The notes under the pieces were generated by a model. The model saw only the letters and a program-made list of their open reading frames with translations. It searched no databases and was not told where the DNA came from. From Apostichopus japonicus (taxonomy: Eukaryota; Echinodermata; Holothuroidea; Aspidochirotida; Stichopodidae): DNA of 64,000 bases. The position numbers and the translations under genes were made by a program. The stretch spans positions 15,979,264-16,043,263 of the forward strand of contig NC_092583.1 in assembly GCF_037975245.1 (NCBI RefSeq). The letters are read 5' to 3'. This document shows positions 1 to 8,754 of the stretch, piece by piece. Each line of letters opens with the position of its first letter. Position 1 is the first letter of the stretch.

Positions 1-540
1 CTGCACAGCTTATAGTAAATGTAGGAGAAGTCTTTGAGAACACATTGTTTCACCTGATTAATTTCACTTACATGCACTTGCATGTTTGAATATTTTGTGG
101 TGTGGTGCAGTTGTTATTGAGTCATTCTTTAGTTTGTATTTCATGATTGTGCATGTACAAAGCATGCAGCATTTGGCATAATCCCAACATTGCATTCCTC
201 AGAGAACTGTTAAGAGATTGAATAATTCCACATTGTATATCAGCTCATTCTACAATTTTTGGATGTAAATCACAAAGTTGTTGTGATATGACGAAAGATG
301 ATGTCTTTTGATTGTATTTCAGCATTTTGAATCTAATTGATATTTCATGCAATAGATAATTGACAATATTTGTTTGTTTCGTGGTTTGCTGAATTTTAAA
401 GTGAATAAAGTTATTTGCAAGTTGACAGAACATCATCAGACTTCTGACATTATTGTAGGCAAAAATTGTACACATCTCACAATAGCTGCAACTTAATACT
501 ATTTTCTGGTCTTCATGGCTTCTGTGAACAGTAAAAAGTA
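1..540. other. No gene recognised
   Basis: AT-rich sequence with only short open frames that have no recognisable homology, codon bias or splice sites. I see no feature here. Confidence 0.5.
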
Positions 541-1017
541 AGAACCTTCCAAAGAACTTGTGAGAACCATTTTAAAGGGGTTCCCCTGGGAACCATATTT
601 GAAAAGGTTCTCGGTAGAACCTTAAGTGTTCTGCACACAGCTACGAATTGAAAGTACCTTTCATGGTTCTGGTGAGAACCATTTTAAAGGGGTTCTCAAA
701 AGAACCTTAGTCATAAAAGTTCTTAATAGAACCTTAGGGGTTCTGCATACGGGACAAAATGAAAGAACCTTTTATGGTTCTTTCGAGAACCATTTCAAAG
801 GGGTTCTCAAAAGAACCTTAGTCATAAAAGTTCTTGATAGAACCTTAGGGGTTCTGCATACGGGACAAAATGAAAGAACCTTTTTTGGTTCTTTCGAGAA
901 CCATTTCGTAGGGTTCTTATTAGAACCATCATGAAAAGGGTTCTCGGAAAGAACCATTGAAGGTTCTGCATACGGGACAAGTCCAAGAACCAGTTTTGGT
1001 TCTATGTGGAACCATAT
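541..1017. repeat. Tandem repeat of ~111 bp built from short inverted motifs
   Basis: Two well-conserved units are offset by 111 bp (for example AGAACCTTAG at 701 and 812), with more diverged copies on either side. Each unit is dense in the complementary pair AGAACC / GGTTCT, so each can fold into several small hairpins. Open frames on both strands here are by-products of the repeat and are not called as genes. Confidence 0.8.
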
Positions 1018-3090
1018 TTTCTTAGAGTGTATATACGGACTCACTACAAAATCTAGTCCCCACGTGATATCATTATGTTGTTCTTCAAAGGTTTTCTTTC
1101 CTTTGATAGTTGTATTATTCGTTTCTCGTTGAAACCTTATACATTTGGATTATATGCTTAAATGATGTTTTCTGTACAAGAATGTCATTAAAATGCAACA
1201 ATTTTTTGGGTGGAAATATCTTTCTTCTTCTCTGGATATATGATCGAAATATTATAAAGAAGAACAACTACATTTTCAGCTCAATTGCCATAAATTGCAC
1301 CTGTATTGTCTGTTGTCGCCACATGCAGCCTTCACAAAATATTACAAAATATGAACATTTCATCACAGATGCACCAAATCCACGGTATACACGACTCTAA
1401 ATAGTACAAATTTAAACAGGACAAGATAAATCGGTTCCTGGTGAGGCTTTTAACATAGGAGCAGGGGGAGGGGGAGGTGAAGCTCTACACACTTTACCGC
1501 TCATTCACACCAGTTAACCACAAAGACTGACTGAAATGCATATATATAACTTGATAAACGAAAGCGATGGTAAAAATATATATAGAAAGAATAAGTTATC
1601 GCTGGACAAATTTATTTGTTCTTAAATTTTGCATTTCATGAAGAAAGTTTATCAAAGCTAACCTGAGTATCAGTCAAAGTGAGATTGCAACTTCCACTTT
1701 ACTATAAACACCCTCCTAAATCTACCTGCACCCGCCCCCTACCCCCCCCCTACACCCACAAAATGGCAAGTGAAGGAATAAGAGTAGAATTCCAACATTT
1801 TGTCACCCCGACACATTTTCATATCAATATTAATTGCATATAACAGAAAAACATATTTAAAAACATGAAAATGTTTGTTTCCTATAAGGCAATAATGGAC
1901 TGCATTGTTATGAGATTTTATTGTTAAACAACATCTTTATAGAAATGTAACAGAATCAACTCCAAAGATATGTTAGATTTCATCCAAAAATTAACGAAGT
2001 CTGGAATGGTAACGTGATCAAACTATATTTTGGGTGAAAGTAAAATCCGAAATTTTTAAGTAGTGTTAATGCAATCCTCCTCCCCCCCCCCACCCCTACA
2101 CCCATCTCCCGACCCACACCAGTCGCTACATACACCTTTATCATGAGGGTGCCAGCAAATCTCAGTTTCCTGTCTGATAAAATTAAGATTAAGTTATAAG
2201 ATTACAATTTTTTAATCTTCGACAAGCATGGATTAAGGCAATCTTTTAAGCTTGGTACAATATAGCAACGGCAATTGATACACTGACATCAACCCCATGC
2301 ATAACCCCATGCATCCTTCTTTTAGTCCCAGTATTTGAACTCTTACCCTATTCACTTTGGACAAAATAATACAGAATATTTCCTGTGTATAATAGAGGGT
2401 ATTAAGACCCCGCCTCCCTCGGTCCTTTCCCGATTTGTGGAGTGTTAAAGTTTGTTGTATTGGAACTGTAACTTGACTTTATTCTGACTAAACTTCATGT
2501 ATAATCTCCACGCGTAATTGGACCCCTCGCAACCCCCCCCCCCCCCTATATATGGTTAACCGTTCCCATAATTATATATAAGGGATCTGTAGATGGTTAA
2601 CCGTTCCGTATAAAATATAGAGGGACATAAAACATTTAATCCAAAATATCATGATGTGTCAACATATTTTATTCGGTAAGTTTATGTCTATAATCCCATC
2701 GTATGGTACCATCTTAGTGGGCATAATATCTCCTGGGCCTGGGGTCAATCAGGGGGCCCGGACAAATATAAATGATTAAGAATATTCACATATACGCCCA
2801 TGAATATATACCATGAATTTATGAAGACTTCTGGAGAGGGCCTCGCGATATAATTGTTCCAGTTGCCCGACGATGATCTTGAATCTCCCGATTATATGTA
2901 TATTGTTGATACCTTATATGTTTCTTTATATTGTTAACTGCATATTGCGCCACAATGATTGCGTCGAATTGGAAGCAAAAATGCAAACAGCTCCTAAAGG
3001 TGCTGAAATTGTCATGAAGTTAAGCATGCACACTAGTCATACATAATTAGTAAAGGTAAATATCGTGCATGGCGTCTGTACATGGAGTAT
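1018..3090. other. Intergenic, no gene recognised
   Basis: AT-rich with several runs of 8-14 C (near 1740, 2080, 2530). I found no exon with convincing splice sites and no RNA gene. Confidence 0.5.
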
Positions 3091-3500
3091 GTGTGATAAT
3101 TAGTAAGGGATTATCATTATACGTGAGAGATAATTAGTAAGGGATTATCTATACCTGAGAGTGGAGATTGGCTGGTTGGGGAGGGGTCGCATTGATTGCT
3201 CACGTTATAATTCTTTTAGTAGACCTATATATGCTATTTCCGGGTCATTAGTTTTGCTATATATATCATTACAATGTGTGATCCATGACGTATATGTGTG
3301 ATAATTAGCAAGGGATTATTATTATACGTGAGAGATAATTAGTAAGGGATTATCTATACCTGAGAGTGGAGATTGGCTGGCTGGGGAGGGGTCGCATTAA
3401 TTGCTCACATTATAATTCTTTTAGTAGACCTATATATGCTATTTCCGGGTCATTAGTTTTGCTATATATATCATTACAATGTGTGATCCATGACGTAGCC
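3091..3500. repeat. Two tandem copies of a 205-bp unit
   Basis: The motif GTGTGATAATTAG begins at 3091 and again at 3296, and the two units match over nearly their whole length apart from a few substitutions. No coding potential is seen. This is a recent local duplication. Confidence 0.85.
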
Positions 3501-3592
3501 TATATATGTATGTGTAGTATAAACGTGTAAAGAAGTATTATGTATGGAAAAAGCCATTAAACTGAGCGAATGAAAAACGAAAGAAAACTTAC

Positions 3593-3643
3593 AAGTGACA
3601 AACATATTGCGATGAAAAGAGTCAACCGGCCTGCAGTGGACAT
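3593..3643 (-). CDS. Possible first coding exon of a secreted protein
   Basis: On the minus strand an ATG at 3643, in a good context (A at -3), opens 17 codons reading MSTAGRLTLFIAICLSL. This has the polar head and hydrophobic core of a signal peptide. It is followed directly by a strong 5' splice site (GTAAGT, 3592-3587). A TATAAAG lies about 280 bp upstream at 3929. No following exon was recognised further left, so the product is unknown and may continue outside the window. Against the call: the stretch is short, and the 5' leader contains another ATG. Confidence 0.3.
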
Positions 3644-3922
3644 TTTCTTCTTCTTTTTGATGATAGGCCGAAAAAATCGGTAAAATTATTAACCGCCTGG
3701 CCGGCAGGCAATTCCAAAGTTACAATCCTCGAAGACTTTTCCTTGTTCCAAACGTTCGTGTTTGCACTCGCTTCTGTAGAAATTATTTGTGGACGATATA
3801 TTCTAAATGACAGGAGCAGAAACGCAATCTTTGCGACAAAGTTGATCTCATGAAATAAAAGGCTTGCTATTTCCACTAGGACGTCGAAAAATGAGAGAAA
3901 AGTTTTTCGATTGAAGTCTTCA

Positions 3923-3929
3923 CTTTATA
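3923..3929 (-). promoter_or_regulatory. TATA-like box
   Basis: TATAAAG on the minus strand. It would place a transcription start near 3895-3900, upstream of the possible signal-peptide exon. It is supported only by the motif and by that exon. Confidence 0.25.
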
Positions 3930-4774
3930 CTAGTGGTGACGAACTGAACAGTGGTTAAAACAGCCTTGTGTTAATTTAAGCAGAGGTCATGACGTTAGCT
4001 ATACACCTATCGAGTTTTACCGTTCAGGCTATTTACAAAGGAACTTTACTAAGTATTACATGCATATAGCAATGGGTGAGGCCACTTGCACCGCTTGAAT
4101 GGACACCACTTTTTTTTTTTTTTTTACAGACATAACTTTTTGAGAATAATAAGGTCGCCACAAAGCTTTTGAAATTCTTACCACCTATAAAGTATCTCAT
4201 CTGCACTTATTTAAGGTTTGTGAAGCGTAACGCTAGCATTCATTTCAAAGCAATATTCTGTTGAAGTAGCATATGAGTCACAGTGTATATAGCTGTTTAT
4301 TTAGCTTATAAGTGCATTGGTAAAACTACCTTAATTATTTGACTCTATGTATGACTGATCAGGTTTCATGCATGGTTAGCATAACTTGGCACACCATTGT
4401 CCCCGGGTTGAAGTCACTATAATATACACCCCTTCATTTTCCCCTTTTTGGGGGGGGGGGTTAATAAATTTTTACAAAAGTGTTCATAAAAGTTCTGGTC
4501 CTTTAAATTATTCCGCAGTTATTGGTGAGTGCGTTTTAAATAAATCATTCAGATCATGGTTACCTTTCAAATAATCAAACTCAAGCGAGCAGCAGCTTAC
4601 GTATGATATAGGCTTAACATTTATGCCAATCGTTAACTGTTACGATACGTCTTGTGGTGGAATACCGCATATCCTGTAGAGGAAATATAACCAACGGGCA
4701 GGGCTGGATTAAGTGCAACTGATGCCATATCTATAAGCATAGCCCAACAATGGTACCACCTCCATGGCCCCTCC
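3930..4774. other. Intergenic, nothing recognised
   Basis: Contains a run of T near 4110-4127 and a run of G near 4447. No exon, RNA gene or element boundary was recognised. Confidence 0.45.
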
Positions 4775-4797
4775 ATATATATATATATATATATATC

Positions 4798-4893
<96 letters not shown>
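4775..4893. repeat. (AT)n microsatellite
   Basis: Almost pure AT dinucleotide repeat of about 115 bp, interrupted once by CTAA near 4798. Open frames of alternating Tyr-Ile here are artefacts. Confidence 0.95.
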
Positions 4894-4895
<2 letters not shown>

Positions 4896-5170
4896 AATGA
4901 AAATCGTAATGAGTTGGAAAATCAAGAACAGTAGTAAAACTTCCAGCCTCCACAGGTAGGCTTGTACGCGGACACCATAACCAACTAGGCCATGGACGCT
5001 GATTGTATGTCCAGAGGTTCTAAACCGGTAAGGAAGGTCGTAATTCCACTGTAGTCGTTTGTCACCTGTATCGAACAATACTACTTCTGTTTTTGGTGAC
5101 ATATTTTGCCTTACTCTAGAGATCAAACATGATGCTAACCAACTCGAAAATCATATGTGATTCCTAAAGC

Positions 5171-5173
<3 letters not shown>

Positions 5174-5206
<33 letters not shown>
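5174..5206. repeat. (TA)n tract at outer end of left palindrome arm
   Basis: A short pure TA tract that abuts the 3' end of the left Penelope-like copy. It mirrors the longer TA tract beyond the right copy. Confidence 0.9.
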
Positions 5207-5209
<3 letters not shown>

Positions 5210-5274
5210 AGAGAAAACCAGAGAAATAAGATATGACTCATAATTGACAAATAAGGAGTAAGTTTTACAAAATA

Positions 5275-5315
5275 TATTGGAATTTTCGGTCCCCCTGGGA
5301 CCTTCGTCAGCAATA
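5275..5315 (-). ncRNA. Hammerhead-ribozyme-like motif, left arm
   Basis: Mirror copy of the motif at 7063-7103, with the same core, hairpin and AATT. See the right-arm entry for the structural reading. Hammerhead ribozymes are known in Penelope-like elements. Confidence 0.5.
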
Positions 5316-5478
5316 CTTGGCAGTCGAATGAGAAGTACAAAATGTGACACAATGAAAGTATGACGCTAGATAAGAGTAAGTTGCAATGATGGAATTAAAA
5401 CCAAATAAACCATGACTATACAGGAAGCGGATTAAGGAGCAAAGAACGGATTACATATGCTTGTAGAACTGGTAGTTG

Positions 5479-6128
5479 TTAAGGGGTCCCAAGTCCGGTG
5501 AGGCCGGTGATGTGAGACTTAATACGAAAGATCCAATCGATTTCTTTACGTTTACGTTCAGTAGTTGATTTGAAGTTCGAGGCAATTAAAATACATTTTA
5601 GGTTTTTTAGAGAATGACCATGAAGATTGAAATGTTCGGACACTGGGAATCCTGCAAAATTATCACGAATAGATTTTTTGTGATTATTAAAACGTAAGCG
5701 GAATCGGGAGCCTGTTTCACCTACATAATTGCCCTCTTTGCAAAGTACACAATAGAAAATGTAAATAACATTAATAGAATCACAAGAGAGGGAAGGGGGT
5801 CTAAGACTAAAGTCAACATTGGGAATCTTGACCACGGTGCCTGGGGTAATATGGGGGCATATTTGGCATCTAGGTTTACCGCAAGGAAAATTGCCTGCGG
5901 AGGTGGAAACTGAGCGGGGGAGTCTGGAGGAAGTGAGAAGAAATTTAAGGTTGGGGGGTTGACGAAATGCTAGCATGGGGGGTACCTTAAACGATTCTCC
6001 TACAGACTGATCGTCTTGAAATACAGCAAATTCCTGTTTGATGGAGCGAATGAAAGATTTGATGAGGGGGTTGTAACTGGTAACGAACGGAATGCGTGTG
6101 TTGGGACTTTTAGACTTGTATTTTAATA
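5479..6128 (-). pseudogene. Penelope-like endonuclease domain, frameshifted copy
   Basis: 5'-truncated open frame that is identical in protein sequence to the right-arm copy for about 210 residues. It contains the cysteine cluster CGKPRCQICPH and the GIY-YIG-type core VIYIFYC...YVGETGSRFRLRF. Near the end a 2-nt difference replaces the normal tail with GLTGLGTP and a stop. There is no reverse transcriptase domain, so the fragment is not autonomous. Confidence 0.8.
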
Positions 6129-6183
6129 CCCATGTGATTTTAAACACCAGGTATCCATATTAACTGGTTATTTCTTGAACGTC

Positions 6184-6927
6184 GGATACCCCCTTCACTT
6201 AATTAGACAGGGTATTTCCAGGGCCGACAAGTTGAGCCGTGAGGACTTATTAAAATACAAGTCTAAAAGTCCCAACACACGCATTCCGTTCGTTACCAGT
6301 TACAACCCCCTCATCAAATCTTTCATTCGCTCCATCAAACAGGAATTTGCTGTATTTCAAGACGATCAGTCTGTAGGAGAATCGTTTAAGGTACCCCCCA
6401 TGCTAGCATTTCGTCAACCCCCCAACCTTAAATTTCTTCTCACTTCCTCCAGACTCCCCCGCTCAGTTTCCACCTCCGCAGGCAATTTTCCTTGCGGTAA
6501 ACCTAGATGCCAAATATGCCCCCATATTACCCCAGGCACCGTGGTCAAGATTCCCAATGTTGACTTTAGTCTTAGACCCCCTTCCCTCTCTTGTGATTCT
6601 ATTAATGTTATTTACATTTTCTATTGTGTACTTTGCAAAGAGGGCAATTATGTAGGTGAAACAGGCTCCCGATTCCGCTTACGTTTTAATAATCACAAAA
6701 AATCTATTCGTGATAATTTTGCAGGATTCCCAGTGTCCGAACATTTCAATCTTCATGGTCATTCTCTAAAAAACCTAAAATGTATTTTAATTGCCTCGAA
6801 CTTCAAATCAACTACTGAACGTAAACGTAAAGAAATCGATTGGATCTTTCGTATTAAGTCTCACATCACCGGCCTCAACAAAGACTTGGGACCCCTTAAC
6901 AACTACCAGTTCTACAAGCATATGTAA
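6184..6927 (+). pseudogene. Penelope-like GIY-YIG endonuclease domain, 5'-truncated
   Basis: Intact frame to a TAA after ...NNYQFYKHM, but with no start codon of its own and no reverse transcriptase upstream. Domains in order: linker; a cysteine/histidine cluster typical of the region before the nuclease (CGKPRCQICPH); then the GIY-YIG-type nuclease with VIYIFYC, YVGET, the Arg-containing RFRLRF, and SEHFNLHGH. In complete elements this domain nicks target DNA. This is a fragment of a retroelement, not a host gene. Confidence 0.8.
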
Positions 6928-7062
6928 TCCGTTCTTTGCTCCTTAATCCGCTTCCTGTATAGTCATGGTTTATTTGGTTTTAATTCCATCATTGCAACTT
7001 ACTCTTATCTAGCGTCATACTTTCATTGTGTCACATTTTGTACTTCTCATTCGACTGCCAAG

Positions 7063-7103
7063 TATTGCTGACGAAGGTCCCAGGGGGACCGAAAATTCCA
7101 ATA
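7063..7103 (+). ncRNA. Hammerhead-ribozyme-like motif, right arm
   Basis: Stem I 5' strand TATTG (7063-7067), catalytic-core-like CTGACGA (7068-7074), hairpin GGTCCC-AGG-GGGACC (7076-7090), GAA (7091-7093), self-complementary AATT (7094-7097), C (7098), then stem I 3' strand CAATA (7099-7103), fully complementary to TATTG. This matches a minimal hammerhead in which stem III is so short that two copies may need to pair. One extra A at 7075 departs from the plain consensus. Catalytic activity is inferred, not shown. Confidence 0.55.
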
Positions 7104-7205
7104 TATTTTGTAAAACTTACTCCTTATTTGTCAATTATGAGTCATATCTTATTTCTCTGGTTTTCTCTAATAATATTTTCTTTTGGAGTAAACGTGGATT
7201 TTCGT

Positions 7206-7299
<94 letters not shown>
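7206..7299. repeat. (TA)n microsatellite
   Basis: Nearly pure TA repeat just outside the right palindrome arm, and the counterpart of the tract at 5174-5206. Confidence 0.95.
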
Positions 7300-7302
<3 letters not shown>

Positions 7303-7524
7303 CCACATGCAGGGATGTGCTCACGCTGGGAGGCTGCACCCGGTATATCTGAATGCCACCCAGCACAAACAGTATTTAAACATTTCCGCCCGACACTATC
7401 ATGTTTGACGATTCATTTACCAAATTTTACCATAACCAAAATAAAGGTGAATACTTGGCACAGAAGTGAGCTCCAGAATAGCAAAAAGATACTACTATTT
7501 GCCATTAAGCATACTCTATTTGCA

Positions 7525-7585
7525 AACAATTTCCAAAGTGGAGGGGGACACCCCCACCCCTTAGACCCGTCTCTCAGGACGTTGA
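7525..7585 (+). repeat. Fragment related to the hAT MITE at 56640
   Basis: The stretch AGTGGAGGGGGACACCCCC followed by CCTTAGACCC closely matches the interior of the 56640-57005 element near 56905-56945. No terminal repeats or target duplication were found here, so it is a relic. Confidence 0.5.
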
Positions 7586-7589
7586 TAAT

Positions 7590-8580
7590 ACAACCGCACA
7601 AATCCGCCCGGCACTCATATATGCTGAGCACTTACTTATCCCTACTCCCTGCACATGATTATTTGAATCCTTGGACCACTCTCAGAGATGAAACAACATC
7701 TTAGCCCCCCCCCCCCCCCTCGATTGCAACTGGTGAATGCGCCCCTGCTAGCCCTTTCCAACCGGTGATAATGATTTTTCAACTATAATCTGCACAATCA
7801 CCTCTACGACCAAAAAACAAAACAAGAAACATCTATTTTCCGAGACATTGAATTAGTTGTGTTAGTCAGTAAGTACGATATCGGCTACCGTACATACAAA
7901 TCGTTTTGAAGTGGTTCAACTTAGCCCACAAACGTAGGCAAAATACGCGTGAAGAAGACCTAATGTTATACTATATCGTTACTTCATGATAATTTCCTAA
8001 CGTGATAATTAAAGCCAAACTTAAAGCGTCTATTTTACCTCCAAGGCAAGTTGTTGAAAACTTTTTTGGGGGGATATTGTATTTTATTTATCTTTTAAAG
8101 GTAATGGTAGGAGTATGGTTTGCCTGAGTAGGTAAATGGCTTAGATATTTCATCGCAAAAATGACGAAGAGAATGCTTGACTACGGTGGCCTACATATCC
8201 ATGTTAGTGACTGACACTTTTGAGATTTTTCAAAAACTGCGGGAGGGGAGGAGGGAAGGAGGGGAGGAGTGGAGAGGGAAAGAAATATGTGATCTACCAA
8301 TGGCCCTCGTCTTGACCAAGTTTATAGTAACCTACCCACCCCATTCCCACCCCTCCTCAAACTGCCCACTTTCTGTGTGAGACCAGTCTGCAGAAAATGT
8401 CAGCGGCGTTGAAGAACGTTATTTTGATTGAAAGCAGTAACTAAAATTCACATCTTAGCCGGTCAGCAATTGGCTTTTCTGGACAGTATGCCGCAATGCG
8501 AAACCCATAGAAAATGTAGACGCTTATCAATGTCGGACTTACATAAATCAAAAAATATTTTGTCTATCTTGGATTTGTAT
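7590..8580. other. Intergenic, nothing recognised
   Basis: Contains C-rich (7706-7719) and purine-rich (8241-8280) runs. No coding or RNA feature was recognised in this stretch upstream of CDC27. Confidence 0.4.
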
Positions 8581-8589
8581 CGTTACAGA

Positions 8590-8644
8590 CCAATCAAATG
8601 TTTCGTTACAAACAGCTGTTATTTCGAACGCCCAAAATGGCAGC
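8590..8644 (+). promoter_or_regulatory. Candidate CDC27 promoter elements
   Basis: About 110-165 bp before the CDC27 ATG are a CCAAT box (8590-8594), a TTCGAA matching the CHR-type element TTYGAA (8623-8628), and AAAATGGCAGC resembling a YY1 site (8634-8644). CCAAT plus CHR is a known arrangement at cell-cycle genes. Motif-only evidence; no transcription start is known. Confidence 0.3.
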
Positions 8645-8754
8645 CCTCATAGGACTTCCCATAATTAATAGAAATAACTAAAAAAGGTCAGGGAAATCAG
8701 TAATATTGAAAATTTCAACTCATTAATTGACTTGAACAGTTGTCGGACGTCAGT

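Larger units (their letters stand above)
5202..6128 (-). mobile_element. Penelope-like element 3' fragment, left arm of a palindrome
   Basis: Reverse complement of 6248-7176, nearly base for base. It carries the C-terminal zinc-binding and GIY-YIG part of a Penelope-like retroelement ORF, followed by its 3' non-coding region. It is truncated at its 5' end at 6128, where homology to the right arm stops. Relative to the right arm it has a net 2-nt loss near 5490-5510 that changes the reading frame. Its outer end is a (TA)n tract. Confidence 0.85.
6150..7176 (+). mobile_element. Penelope-like element 3' fragment, right arm of a palindrome
   Basis: From 6248 to 7176 it is the inverted copy of the left arm. 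The reading frame extends further upstream into the spacer (GYPLHLIRQGISRADKLSRE), so this copy is slightly longer at its 5' side. The two copies lie head to head around a ~119-bp centre (6129-6247). A (TA)n tract begins about 30 bp beyond the arm. Penelope-like elements are known for truncated, tandem and inverted copies, which fits this arrangement. Confidence 0.85.

Noticed and set aside
3622..3876. Protein-coding frame upstream of the possible signal-peptide exon
   Set aside because: It starts only at GTG, has no homology, and overlaps what would be the 5' leader of the better candidate.
4775..7408. Tyr-Ile repeat proteins
   Set aside because: They are translations of (TA)n microsatellites.
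8241..8280. Regulatory purine tract
   Set aside because: Simple low-complexity sequence; such tracts are common throughout the window.
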